Positions 43,778 to 52,318 of a stretch of DNA of 64,000 nucleotides are shown piece by piece; within the stretch, counting starts at the first letter, position 1, and each line of letters begins with the position of its first letter. The DNA comes from CATOSK01 sp034423195. Lineage in GTDB: Bacteria; Chloroflexota; Dehalococcoidia; Lucifugimonadales; UBA3495. The stretch is taken from positions 1-64,000 of the forward strand of contig DAOUIZ010000033.1 in the NCBI GenBank assembly GCA_034423195.1, given 5' to 3'. Both the position numbers and the translations under genes were made by a program. The notes under the pieces are model-generated. The model was given only the letters and a program-made list of their open reading frames with translations, ran no database searches and was not told the DNA's origin.

Positions 43778-44833
43778 CTACTTGTTCTTGTTGTACACCT
43801 GGATGCGGGTGCGGAAAGGCTCCAGCACCAGGACCCGCCCCTCCGGGTCAACCTCGACGGCGATGGGGTGCCAGAAGAACTTTTCCCGTTCCAGGCCCCA
43901 CGCCGCCTCGCGCTCCTTCCACATGTAGTCGTTGGAGTCGAGCTTGGAGATGCCCCACTTGGAGAGGGTGCCCTCGCCGAGGAAGGAATATACGTGGTTG
44001 CCGGCGGAGTCGAACATCTGGAGCCGGTCGTTGCCCCAGTCGGAAACGTAGATGTCTCCGTCCTGGTCCACCGCCACGCCGGTGGGCCGCTTGAACTGGC
44101 CGTGCCCGCTGCCGGAGCTTCCGACCTGCATCAGGAAGTTGCCGTCGTGGTCGAACTTCTGGATGCGGTCGTTGCGCCAGTCGGCCACGTAGATGTTGTC
44201 ACCCTTGTCGATGGTGATGCCCCAGGGGTAGTTGAACTGGCCTTCGCCGGCGCCGAAGCTGCCGAACTTGCCCAGGAACTTGCCATCCTTGGTGAACTTC
44301 TGGACGCGGTGGTTGTCCGCGTCCACCAGGAACAGGTTGTCCTCGCTGTCGAAGGCGATTCCGGCGGGCTTGTTGAACTCCCCGTCGCCCGAACCCTCGG
44401 TGCCCCACTTGCCCAGGAACTCGCCGTCCTCGTCCCAGATGGACACCCGCTGGAGCAGCTCGTCCGTCACGTAGACGTTGTCCTCGCCGTCAATGGCAAT
44501 ATTGCGAGGCCCGAAGATGTCCCCGTCGCCCTCGCCGCCGGTGGAAAACTGCCCCAGGAACTCCTCATCCACCGTCAGCATCGTGATCCGCTTCAGCTCG
44601 ATGCGGTACTCGTAGGAGCGGTTTGGCACGTACATGCACCCGGTGCGCGGGTTGACGGCCAGGTCCACCGGGTATCGAAATCCCTGTCCGGTCTGCTCGC
44701 CGCGGCCTATGGAGTGGCTGTAGGTCAACGGCGGGGTGCCGGTCTGATCGTCGACCGGCAGCTCCAACTCGGGAGCGTGGCCCCGGGCCGGACCCCAGTA
44801 ATTGTCGTTGAATACCTGCTGCTCGATAACCAT
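43778..44833 (-). CDS. NHL repeat protein, copy 1
   Basis: A 351-residue protein of at least five NHL repeats. Typical units are FGPRNIAIDGEDNVYVTDEL, FNKPAGIAFDSEDNLFLVDADNHRVQKF, FNYPWGITIDKGDNIYVADWRNDRIQKF and FKRPTGVAVDQDGDIYVSDWGNDRLQMF. It should form a six-bladed propeller. No signal peptide is visible. The start at 44833 has AAGGAG. It lies about 90 bases after the DUF1501 gene on the same strand. NHL propellers bind proteins or RNA; the role here is unknown. A paralog is at 55610. Confidence 0.88.
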   Translation of the reverse strand: MVIEQQVFNDNYWGPARGHAPELELPVDDQTGTPPLTYSHSIGRGEQTGQGFRYPVDLAVNPRTGCMYVPNRSYEYRIELKRITMLTVDEEFLGQFSTGGEGDGDIFGPRNIAIDGEDNVYVTDELLQRVSIWDEDGEFLGKWGTEGSGDGEFNKPAGIAFDSEDNLFLVDADNHRVQKFTKDGKFLGKFGSFGAGEGQFNYPWGITIDKGDNIYVADWRNDRIQKFDHDGNFLMQVGSSGSGHGQFKRPTGVAVDQDGDIYVSDWGNDRLQMFDSAGNHVYSFLGEGTLSKWGISKLDSNDYMWKEREAAWGLEREKFFWHPIAVEVDPEGRVLVLEPFRTRIQVYNKNK

Positions 44834-44925
44834 TCTTTTCTCCTTGGAATGGACTCCTGTCAAAGCAGGGATTGGGGAAGGACCGGGACCGGGAGATGTT
44901 AACCCCCGGTCCGCCTTGCCTTTCC

Positions 44926-46056
44926 CTAGAACAGGTCCAGCTTCTCGAATGAGCCGTTCACGATGGGCTTGGCATCGAGGCCCATCCAGTCCTCCAGCAG
45001 AGTGGAGTACAGCCCGCGGAAGTCGTAGTTGAACTGGAGGTCGCCATCGGCCTGCTTGGCCGGGTCCAGGGACGGGTACTCGCTGTACATCCCGCCCTTG
45101 ACCTGGTCGCCCACGACCAGCGCGCAGCCGCCGGTCCCATGGTCGGTGCCGGAGCCGTTGTCCCGCACCCTCCGCCCGAACTCGGTGAAGATGAGCATGG
45201 TCACGTTTTCGGACAGGTCATGCTCCCGCATGTCGTCGAAGAAGGACTGGACATACCGGGATACGTCGGACCACAGCGACGCCTGGAGGGTCAGGGCCGA
45301 ACCGTGCAGGTCGAAGCTGTTGTAGGGCGAGGTGGTGTACAGGATGCGGGTGCCCACGTCGCCGACGATGGTCTGGGCCATCATGCGGACGTAGCGGGCC
45401 ACCGTGTTGTCCCCGTACTCCACGCTGGACTCGTACTTGTCCGGCACCGTCTTCAGGATGTCGGCGCCCTTGAAGGCGTCCATTCCGGTCTGGGACAGGT
45501 AGTCGTAGGTGAAGCTGCCGCCCAGCGTCGGAGAGTAGATGCGGCTGAAGGTGTCCAGGGCCGTCATCCGCTCCTCGTCCTCGATGCCGGTCAGCAGGCC
45601 GTAGGTGGCCAGGTTGCCCACCGATGCCACGGGAACGCCCGGCAGGGCCAGGGCATGGGGAAGGCCTCGGCCGAAGTTGACGCCGGTCAGCACGTTCTCC
45701 TTGTCCGGGTCGATGTCCCGGATGGTGCGGCCCAGCCAGCCCTCGGTGGCCAGGATGTCGGGCTCGCAGGTGTGCCAGACGTCCATGGACCGGAAGTGGG
45801 AGCGGTTGCAGTTGGGGAACCCGATGCCCTGGATAACCGCCACGTTCCCCTGGTCGTAGAGTTCCTTCATCGGGCCCATGCTGGGGTGGAACCCGGCGTG
45901 GCCGTCCAGGTCCAGGACCTGCTCGGCCGGGATGCCCAGGCTGGGGCGCTCGTCGTAGTAGTGGGGGTCGCCGTAGGGTACGACCGTGTTGATGCCGTCG
46001 TTCCCTCCCGACAGCTGGACCACTACCAGTATGGGGTCCTTCTTGGTAGACGTCAT
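44926..46056 (-). CDS. DUF1501 domain protein, copy 1
   Basis: A 376-residue protein. VVVQLSGGNDGINTVVPYGDPHYYDERPSLGI is the DUF1501 start; NRSHFRSMDVWHTCEPD, FDLHGSALTLQASLW and TEFGRRVRDNGSGTDHGTGGCALVVGD complete the sulfatase/phosphatase-like pattern (Asp, His and Glu of a possible metal site). Most DUF1501 proteins begin with a Tat or Sec signal; this one begins with the first strand (MTSTKKDPILVVVQ), so it seems cytoplasmic. AGAGGAAA is the ribosome site. It is operonic with the DUF1800 and NHL genes. The function is unknown. Confidence 0.9.
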   Translation of the reverse strand: MTSTKKDPILVVVQLSGGNDGINTVVPYGDPHYYDERPSLGIPAEQVLDLDGHAGFHPSMGPMKELYDQGNVAVIQGIGFPNCNRSHFRSMDVWHTCEPDILATEGWLGRTIRDIDPDKENVLTGVNFGRGLPHALALPGVPVASVGNLATYGLLTGIEDEERMTALDTFSRIYSPTLGGSFTYDYLSQTGMDAFKGADILKTVPDKYESSVEYGDNTVARYVRMMAQTIVGDVGTRILYTTSPYNSFDLHGSALTLQASLWSDVSRYVQSFFDDMREHDLSENVTMLIFTEFGRRVRDNGSGTDHGTGGCALVVGDQVKGGMYSEYPSLDPAKQADGDLQFNYDFRGLYSTLLEDWMGLDAKPIVNGSFEKLDLF

Positions 46057-46089
46057 CGTTTCCTCTCTTTCTAAATAGTCGCCGCTTTC

Positions 46090-46121
46090 GCCCTCATTCG
46101 AGGTAACTTGTCTAAGAGGGC
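46090..46121 (+). repeat. variable-stem GNRA hairpin repeat, copy 3
   Basis: Outer stem GCCCTC/GAGGGC, then ATT, inner stem CGAG-GTAA-CTTG (one G-T pair) and the bulge TCTAA. Confidence 0.75.
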
Positions 46122-46151
46122 TGGGCGGCTCCGCCAATAGTCGCCGCTTTC

Positions 46152-46184
46152 GCCCTCATTTCGAGGTAACTTGTCCAAGAGGGC
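46152..46184 (+). repeat. variable-stem GNRA hairpin repeat, copy 4
   Basis: The same stem as copy 3, with ATTT in place of ATT and bulge TCCAA; part of the tandem duplication. Confidence 0.75.
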
Positions 46185-46212
46185 TGGGCGGCTCCGCCCA
46201 TGGGCCGCCGCT

Positions 46213-46254
46213 CCCGCAAGCTGTTGACAAGGCAATTGGTCGAAGGCTTGCGGG
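46213..46254 (+). repeat. variable-stem hairpin repeat, copy 5 (diverged)
   Basis: Outer stem CCCGCAAGC/GCTTGCGGG (9 bp, perfect). The core CAAGGCAATTGGTC resembles CAAGGTAACTTGTC of the other copies; the inner stem is weaker. Confidence 0.55.
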
Positions 46255-46269
46255 GCGGCTTCTTTCCCG

Positions 46270-47688
46270 CTATACGAACTGGAAGTCCTGGGTGGATACG
46301 ATCATCTGCAGCATCTGGCCCACCCGGCGGGCGAAGTCGATGCGCTCTTCCTCGGTGCTGTTGCGGATCGGCCCGGCTTCCTCGGCAAAGGCGACCAGAC
46401 CGGTCATGGTCTCGTCAACAACATCAATGGGGCCCATCAGATCGAGGCAGCCCTCGACGAACTCCCGGGGCGACATTTCACCCCGGTCGGAGAGACGGTC
46501 CACAATGTCCTTGAACCCGGGAAGGTCGGTCTGGCCCACCCACTCGGCGGCCCAGTTGATCCGCTCCACCAGGGTGCCGCTGTCAATCCACTCCCGGCCG
46601 TAGTGCCAACCCTCCACCGTGGGAGGCTCATAGAGGTCCTGCCCCATGTAGGCGGCCTCGTAGGCGATGGGGCCGATGCCCATCTTGAACCCGTCGTCGA
46701 AGTATCCCGACTGGCGGACGATGCTGGCCACCAGCTCCACCGGGCTCTTCACCCGGGTGAAGCGGGAGTTCTTGAAGAAGTCGGAGTTGAACAGCACCCG
46801 CAGCACCGCGCGGATGTCGTGGCCGCTCTCGAAGTACGCCTCCTCCATCATCCTGATGGCTTCCTGGTCCGCGGGCGGAGTCATCGTCCACTGGGGGACC
46901 TGGGGCTCGTCGGCGACGAAGAAGTTGTACAGGTGGCGGCAGATGAACCGGGCGGTGGACGGCTGGTTGCCGATGATCTCGATGATGTCCTCACCGTTCC
47001 AGTTGCCGGTCTGGCCCAGGAAGGTCTTCTCGCCGTCATCGTGGTCCTCGGGGTCGTACTGGAACTGCCAGCTGTACCGCCCGTAGGGGTAGCGGGGGAT
47101 GTGCCCGGTATAGGTCCACCCGGTGAAAGCCCGCGAGCACTCCTTCACGTCGTCCTCGGTGTAGTTGGGCTGGCCGTCCATGCCGACGCCCATGGAGAAC
47201 AGCTCCAGCAGCTCCCGTCCGAAGTTCTCATTGATGGAACCCTTGTGGCTCATCCAGTTGTCTAGGAAGAAACCCATGGCGGGATCGCGGGCCAGCTCCA
47301 GCAGCAGGGTTTCCAGCTTGCCCATGCCCTTGTCCCGGAACATTTCGACCTGGGCGGCGGTCATGCGGCCGTGCTGCACCTTGGTGTCGCCGGTGCAGAG
47401 GATACCGTGCCAGAACAACGCCATCTTCTCCTGGAGCGGGCGTTCCCCGGTGATCATCCGGTAGAACCACAGCTGGCGGCAGGCATCGGTGGCCGAGCGG
47501 TCATGCCACTCCTCCATGTACCGTTCCAGCAGGTCGTATTCCAGGTCGGGAGAGTCCTCGGGATGCAGCAGCTCTTCAACGGTAGCCTCGTAGCCCTTGG
47601 CCACGTACGCTTCCAGGTCTTTCCGCGTCGCCCCGAATCCGGCGCGCCGCAGCAGGTGTGCCATCAAGGCTATATCCTGGTCCGCCAT
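46270..47688 (-). CDS. DUF1800 domain protein, copy 1
   Basis: A 472-residue protein. MAHLLRRAGFGATRKDLEAY starts the DUF1800 pattern; LQEKMALFWHGILCTG, INENFGRELLELFSMGVG, YTEDDVKECSRAFTGWT and TARFICRHLYNFFVADEP follow, and VKSPVELVASIVR lies near the end. DUF1800 genes are usually beside DUF1501 genes; the function is unknown. No signal peptide is seen. ATG at 47688 has AGGAC-type ribosome bases. A good promoter lies at 47841-47869. It is the first gene of the DUF1800-DUF1501-NHL operon, with three hairpin repeats before DUF1501. Confidence 0.9.
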   Translation of the reverse strand: MADQDIALMAHLLRRAGFGATRKDLEAYVAKGYEATVEELLHPEDSPDLEYDLLERYMEEWHDRSATDACRQLWFYRMITGERPLQEKMALFWHGILCTGDTKVQHGRMTAAQVEMFRDKGMGKLETLLLELARDPAMGFFLDNWMSHKGSINENFGRELLELFSMGVGMDGQPNYTEDDVKECSRAFTGWTYTGHIPRYPYGRYSWQFQYDPEDHDDGEKTFLGQTGNWNGEDIIEIIGNQPSTARFICRHLYNFFVADEPQVPQWTMTPPADQEAIRMMEEAYFESGHDIRAVLRVLFNSDFFKNSRFTRVKSPVELVASIVRQSGYFDDGFKMGIGPIAYEAAYMGQDLYEPPTVEGWHYGREWIDSGTLVERINWAAEWVGQTDLPGFKDIVDRLSDRGEMSPREFVEGCLDLMGPIDVVDETMTGLVAFAEEAGPIRNSTEEERIDFARRVGQMLQMIVSTQDFQFV

Positions 47689-47840
47689 ACCTTGTCCTCC
47701 TCTATAAATTTCGGTTCTGCCGTGCTCATGTCCAGTTCCACAGACGCCCTGGTGAGATTGGCCCATGCCATCCGGTCACAGGTCGGAAACAGCCGCCAAC
47801 ACGGGATTGTTCCCACTATGTGCGTCCATACGTGCCTGCC

Positions 47841-47869
47841 AGTATAAATGCGTAACTATCCCTCGTCAA
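47841..47869 (-). promoter_or_regulatory. sigma70-type promoter of the first DUF1800 operon
   Basis: On the minus strand, TTGACG (47864-47869), a 17-base spacer and TATACT (47841-47846), giving a leader of about 145 bases. Confidence 0.65.
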
Positions 47870-48192
47870 TCATCCTGATAACATGGCTAATGTACACTTG
47901 AATTACGAATTACGTACAGACACGCCCGGCAACTCGGCGCGACTCTGGTTCCTCGTCTCCCGCCTCCGCCACCGGGGAGTCGCGCTCCGTTCCCTCGCCT
48001 TTCCCGGGCCTGAGCCGGCCTTGCCCCGGTGGCGCCTCCCAAGTTGGAGCGGTCAATGCCGTGGGGCGTTGTCCCGGCATGAAAGCTGCCTTGGTCCATT
48101 GCGGTAAGCCCGAACGGCTGCCTGCAGGATTCCGTCGGCTCTTCATTGGATGAGGATAGCTCGACCTGCTGGAACAGGACGGTGCCGCCCTT

Positions 48193-48208
48193 GATATAGC
48201 GTTATATC
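48193..48208. promoter_or_regulatory. inverted repeat, possible operator
   Basis: GATATA-GCGT-TATATC, in an A+T-rich stretch about 50 bases upstream of the importer promoter. It is a candidate binding site for a dimeric regulator; no regulator is known. Confidence 0.35.
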
Positions 48209-48260
48209 GTTACTTCATTCCCATATATATCTAATATCCTGCTATAAATTGTGCTATATA

Positions 48261-48289
48261 TTGACAAACCATAATCAGCATGATAATTT
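48261..48289 (+). promoter_or_regulatory. sigma70-type promoter of the ABC importer
   Basis: TTGACA at 48261-48266, a 17-base spacer and TAATTT at 48284-48289, about 108 bases before the binding-protein start. Confidence 0.7.
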
Positions 48290-48396
48290 CCCTCAAATTT
48301 GCGGAATAGTCCATAAATAGGCCCAAGGCAACGGTAATCCCAATGATCCCTGGCACAGCGTCAATAAACCCGACGCAATGCAATAAAGGAGGAGTG

Positions 48397-50211
48397 ATGG
48401 AATCATTGAACAGGTTACGACTTCGGGCTTGGCAGATCATCCTGCCTGTGTTGGCACTTACCCTAATCTTCGGCGTGGCCTGCGGTTCCGCCGCCGCCCC
48501 GGCCGAGGAATCCCTGCCCGCGGCTGAAACGGCCCCGCAGCAGCCGCCGGCCCAGCCAGCCGCTGAAGCGGCTCCGACCGCCGTGCCCCAGGCCGCGGTC
48601 CAACCCGAGGAAGCGGGCATGGTGCAGGTCCATCCCGGTAACGTCACCTTTATGGTGGCTGCCTGGGGCGATGAAAGGTTCGACCGGACCTTCAGCGGCG
48701 GCGCCAGCAACAGCTACGGCAGAATCCTTCACGGATTCCTTATTGAAAGCACTGCTGAAACCGAGCTGATCCCCGGGATCGCCAGCGAATGGGGCTTTTC
48801 CGAGGACGGCCTCACCTGGATCGTCACTGTAAGGGACGGCGTCAAGTTCCATGACGGCACTGACCTGACCGCCAAGGACGTCGCCTGGTCCATCGAGCAC
48901 AACTTCGGCCCCCAGGCAGCCGAGTACGCCCAGTCCAGCACGGCCGTAGGGTTCGCCAAGAAGATGGCAAAGGTGGAGCAGACCGGCCCCAACGAGGTTA
49001 GCTCCACGTTCAAGAGCATCGAGACGGGATTCCCCGGCTATATGTCCGCCGCCGGGCCGACGTGGCCGGCCATCTACCCCGCGCGGGCAACCCTCCGCAA
49101 CGAGGAGGAGGAGGCGGCCTACGACAAGAACCCCATCGGCGCCGGCGTCATGAAGCGCGGCCGTTTCGTCCCCTCCGAGGTGATCGAGTTCGAGCGCTAC
49201 GACGACTACTATTTCCAGCCGGCCAGCGGCTTCGACGAAGACCGGACCGTGAAGTTCGCGACCCTGGACCTGAGGCTGGTGCCCGAGGAAGCCACCCGGG
49301 TGGCCGCCATCCGGGCGGGCGACGCCGACGTCGCCCCGGTCAGCTTGCGGGCCCGTCCCCAGGTCGAGAAGGGCGGCGGCCGTATAGTCTGGGGCGCCGA
49401 GGGCGGCTACTTCCGCATCATGCTGTTCGGTTGCTGGACCGGCGCCGAACGGGCCGGAATGGAGACCTATCCCTGCATGGACAAGCGGGTCCGCCACGCC
49501 CTGTCCTACGCCGTAGACAAGGAGCTGATGCGTGACCGGCTGTATGGCGGACCCGAAGCCATGGAAGTGGAAAGGGGAGGCTGGGGCGCAGTCACTCCCA
49601 GCACCATCGGTTACAGCGCTGATCTGAAACCCTTCCCCTTCGACCCGGCCAAGGCGCGGGCCCTCCTGACCGAGGCGGGCTACAAGAACCCGGACAACCC
49701 CAACGGCAAGGACTTCGGTCCGCTGGTGGTCAACACCTGGGTGTCCGCCCTGATGCCCTTCCTGCCGGAGTCGGCCCAGCTGGCCGCCGAGAACTGGAAG
49801 CGGGAGCTGGGGATTGACACCGAGGTGGTCGTCGGAGAAGAGGTCTCCATGAAAGAGGCCTACAAGGCCGGCAACCTGGATGGCCAGATAGTCTGGCGGG
49901 ACAACGAGACCCGCCTGGACGCAGCCAGCATCATGGGGTCCCACTTCGGACGCCGCGACAAGCGGGACCGGGGACACAATGATCCCGTCCTGTTCGACGC
50001 GGTCGAGGAAGCCATCTCGGTGTTCGCCGACGCAGAGCGGCCGGCGGCATTGAACAAGCTGTACCGCCAGCTCTACGAGGAGCAGTACCTCATCGGCATC
50101 GGGACCATCAACATCCCGTGGGCCCTCGGACCCGATGTCGCCGACTGGCAGCCCTTCCCGGTGGCCTTCTATCCCAGCAGCATGCACACCCTGATTCTTA
50201 AAGAGGAGTAA
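48397..50211 (+). CDS. ABC transporter substrate-binding lipoprotein (peptide family 5)
   Basis: A 604-residue lipoprotein. The signal peptide (IILPVLALTLIFGVAC) ends at the lipobox Cys, then a Pro/Ala-rich linker. ELIPGIASEWGFSEDGLTWIVTVRDGVKFHDGTDLTAKDVAWS is the family-5 signature; RHALSYAVDKELM and YSADLKPFPFDPAKARALLTEAGY are also typical. It should bind peptides or other oligo-compounds outside the membrane and deliver them to the two permeases downstream. AAGGAGGAG is the ribosome site. It is the first gene of the operon. Confidence 0.94.
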   Translation: MESLNRLRLRAWQIILPVLALTLIFGVACGSAAAPAEESLPAAETAPQQPPAQPAAEAAPTAVPQAAVQPEEAGMVQVHPGNVTFMVAAWGDERFDRTFSGGASNSYGRILHGFLIESTAETELIPGIASEWGFSEDGLTWIVTVRDGVKFHDGTDLTAKDVAWSIEHNFGPQAAEYAQSSTAVGFAKKMAKVEQTGPNEVSSTFKSIETGFPGYMSAAGPTWPAIYPARATLRNEEEEAAYDKNPIGAGVMKRGRFVPSEVIEFERYDDYYFQPASGFDEDRTVKFATLDLRLVPEEATRVAAIRAGDADVAPVSLRARPQVEKGGGRIVWGAEGGYFRIMLFGCWTGAERAGMETYPCMDKRVRHALSYAVDKELMRDRLYGGPEAMEVERGGWGAVTPSTIGYSADLKPFPFDPAKARALLTEAGYKNPDNPNGKDFGPLVVNTWVSALMPFLPESAQLAAENWKRELGIDTEVVVGEEVSMKEAYKAGNLDGQIVWRDNETRLDAASIMGSHFGRRDKRDRGHNDPVLFDAVEEAISVFADAERPAALNKLYRQLYEEQYLIGIGTINIPWALGPDVADWQPFPVAFYPSSMHTLILKEE

Positions 50212-50287
50212 CTCACCGGCTTATCCGGTTGTCCGGCCCGGACCAGGCAGGTCCGGCGGCGGGCAGCCCTGACAACACTGGCCCCGG

Positions 50288-50312
50288 CCCGGAGTGTCCC
50301 TGGCACTCCGGG
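50288..50312 (+). other. hairpin between binding protein and permease genes
   Basis: CCCGGAGTG pairs with CACTCCGGG (9 bp) around a 7-base loop, with no strong U-tract. Such hairpins commonly protect the binding-protein message or lower downstream permease expression. Confidence 0.55.
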
Positions 50313-50356
50313 TTGGGGCGGAATTTTAAGCAGCGCAACCGGCGCGGGGGCGGGCC

Positions 50357-51274
50357 ATGCAGCGGTACATATTCATCAGGATAGGTCAGGCGGGGATCAC
50401 CCTGGTGATCCTCAGCCTGGCAGTGTTTCTCAGCGTGCATCTGACCGGCGACCCCGCCCTCTACCTCCTGGGTCCCGAGGCGACGGATGCCGATTACGAG
50501 CAGATGAAGAAGAACATGGGCCTGGACCGGCCGCTGCCGGTGCAGTACGCCAGCTTCCTGGGCAACGTGGTCCAGGCCGACTTCGGAATGTCCCACATTC
50601 GGGGGGTGCCGGCCCGGGACATTTTGCTGCAGCGGCTGCCTGCCACGCTGCAACTGGCCGGAGTCGCCTTCATCCTCACCATAATAGTGGGGATTCCCCT
50701 GGGAATCCTGTCGGCCATTAAGCGGGACTCCATTTTCGACCAGATCGGCAAGTTCTTCGCGGTGGTGGGCATCGCGGCCCCCAGCTTCTGGATCGCCATC
50801 ATGCTGATCCTGTTGTTCGGTGCCATCCTGGGCTGGCTGCCCACCTACGGCCGGGGCGGAATCGAGCACTTCATCCTGCCCGCCTTCGTCCTGTCCTGGC
50901 ACAGCATGGCCGGCGTGCTGCGCCTGGCCCGGTCCAGCATGCTGGAGGTCATGGACAGCGAGTACGTCAAGTTCGCCCGCATCAAGGGATTGTCGGAGCG
51001 GATGGTCATCTTGAAGCACGCCATGAAGAACTCGGTCATCCCGGTCCTCACCTTCTCCGGGCTGACCCTGGCGGGCCTTCTCAACGGGTCGGTGGCCATT
51101 GAAGTGGTGTTCGCTTGGCCCGGGATCGGGCGGCTGATGCTGGAGGGGATCAAGAGCCGGGACTTCCCGGTGGTGCAGGCCACCGTGCTGGCGGCCGGAT
51201 TCTTCTACATCGCCACCGCGCTCATCGTCGACATCACCTACGCCTACGTCAATCCCCGCATCAGGTACGACTAG
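50357..51274 (+). CDS. ABC transporter permease (DppB-like)
   Basis: A 305-residue inner-membrane protein with about six helices. It begins MQRYIFIRIGQAGITLVILSLAVFLSVHLTGDP, typical of DppB-type permeases. The EAA loop for ATPase contact is in KGLSERMVILKHAMKNSVIPVLT. It forms the pore with the next gene's product. A 13-base microduplication spans its stop codon (51262-51286). Confidence 0.94.
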   Translation: MQRYIFIRIGQAGITLVILSLAVFLSVHLTGDPALYLLGPEATDADYEQMKKNMGLDRPLPVQYASFLGNVVQADFGMSHIRGVPARDILLQRLPATLQLAGVAFILTIIVGIPLGILSAIKRDSIFDQIGKFFAVVGIAAPSFWIAIMLILLFGAILGWLPTYGRGGIEHFILPAFVLSWHSMAGVLRLARSSMLEVMDSEYVKFARIKGLSERMVILKHAMKNSVIPVLTFSGLTLAGLLNGSVAIEVVFAWPGIGRLMLEGIKSRDFPVVQATVLAAGFFYIATALIVDITYAYVNPRIRYD

Positions 51275-51286
51275 CAGGTACGACTA
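51262..51286. repeat. short tandem duplication over the permease stop codon
   Basis: CAGGTACGACTA occurs at 51262-51273 and again at 51275-51286; the first copy holds the end of the permease gene. Confidence 0.75.
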
Positions 51287-51338
51287 ACCGCGCGATTAAC
51301 CGGCAGTGCTGACAGGCGCGATTAACAGGAGGGTTCCC

Positions 51339-52226
51339 GTGGCTTCTACAGCTACTCTCGCAACCGGCAGAGGCAGAATCGAACAGATACTGGCGCTCCC
51401 CAGAAGGGCGAGACAGGCGCGGCTGCCCTGGTTCCCCCTGGCAATCATGACGGTGCTGTTGGTCTGCGCTCTTTTCGCCCCGTTGCTGGCCCCCCATGAC
51501 CCCACCGAGATCAAGATGCTGGACTCCCACCTGGCCCCCGGGGACAATCCGGCCTACCTACTGGGCACGGACATCATGGGCCGGGATATGCTGAGCCGGC
51601 TGATCTACGGCGCCCGGACCGCCCTGTTCATCAGCCTGATCGCCCTGGGGACCGGGGCCTTCGTGGGCACTGTGCTGGGGCTGGTGGCGGGCTTCAAGAC
51701 CGGCTGGGTGGACCACCTGATAATGCGGACCTCGGACGCGGCGCTGGGGTTCCCCACCATCCTGGTGGCGATGATAATCGTGACCATCCTGGGGGCGGGG
51801 ATCGAAAACATCATCCTGGCAGTGGCTTTGACGGTCTGGGCCAGATTTGCCAGGATGATTCGGGGAGATGTCCTGGCAATCAAGGAACTGGACTTCGTGA
51901 CCTTCGCCAAGATCGCCGGCCTGTCCATGCCGGTGATAATCATGCGTCACATTTTCCCCAACACAGTTAATACCTTGTTGGTGATAACCAGCCTGCAGAT
52001 TGGTCAGGTGATCCTCCTGGAAGCTTCGTTGAGCTTCCTGGGTCTGGGGCTGCCTCCGGGCGACCCGGCGTGGGGGATCATGGTGGCTGAGGGGAGGGAC
52101 GTCATCCTGGACGTGTGGTGGCTGGCCCTGTTCCCAGGCCTGGCCATCACCGTGGTGGTGCTGGCCTTCAACTTCTTCGGCGACTGGATGCGCGACACCC
52201 TCGACCCCAAATTGCGGCGGGTGTAG
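51339..52226 (+). CDS. ABC transporter permease (DppC-like)
   Basis: About 295 residues. An N-terminal cytoplasmic stretch and helix (PLAIMTVLLVCALFAPLLAPHDP) precede GTDIMGRDMLSRLIYGAR, the DppC signature. The EAA loop is AGLSMPVIIMRHIFPNTVNTLLV. GTG at 51339 with AGGAGGG upstream is the start. With the DppB-like subunit it makes a peptide-type importer; ATPase genes are not adjacent. A strong terminator follows. Confidence 0.93.
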   Translation: MASTATLATGRGRIEQILALPRRARQARLPWFPLAIMTVLLVCALFAPLLAPHDPTEIKMLDSHLAPGDNPAYLLGTDIMGRDMLSRLIYGARTALFISLIALGTGAFVGTVLGLVAGFKTGWVDHLIMRTSDAALGFPTILVAMIIVTILGAGIENIILAVALTVWARFARMIRGDVLAIKELDFVTFAKIAGLSMPVIIMRHIFPNTVNTLLVITSLQIGQVILLEASLSFLGLGLPPGDPAWGIMVAEGRDVILDVWWLALFPGLAITVVVLAFNFFGDWMRDTLDPKLRRV

Positions 52227-52245
52227 GGCCCAGCCCGTAACAACG

Positions 52246-52282
52246 CAATCAGGCGGCAGGGAGCCCCCCTGCCGCCTGATTG
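52246..52282. terminator. bidirectional terminator, 16-bp perfect hairpin
   Basis: CAATCAGGCGGCAGGG pairs with CCCTGCCGCCTGATTG around a 5-base loop, between the convergent permease and hydrolase genes. Confidence 0.85.
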
Positions 52283-52318
52283 ATTCTGCTCCGCTGCGCC
52301 GCCCAGCGGCGGTTGACC

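Larger units (their letters stand above)
46074..46198. repeat. tandem duplication of about 62 bp (two copies)
   Basis: 46074-46135 and 46136-46198 are nearly identical; the second has one extra T and one T-to-C change. Each contains one hairpin repeat (46090-46121 and 46152-46184) and a GGCGG/CCGCC hairpin. It lies between the DUF1501 and DUF1800 genes. Confidence 0.9.
47689..48396. other. 708-base intergenic region between divergent operons
   Basis: Divergent promoters lie at 47841-47869 (minus) and 48261-48289 (plus), with an A+T-rich stretch from about 48190. The middle (47880-48180) has no gene I can support. Confidence 0.7.

Noticed and set aside
41345..44902. Long plus-strand frames opposite the MMPL and NHL genes
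   Set aside because: Gly/Asp/Val-rich shadows of the minus-strand genes, without ribosome sites or domains.
44880..44912. GGACCGGG/CCCGGTCC hairpin between NHL and DUF1501 as a terminator
   Set aside because: No U-tract on the minus strand and the genes look co-transcribed; it may be only a processing hairpin.
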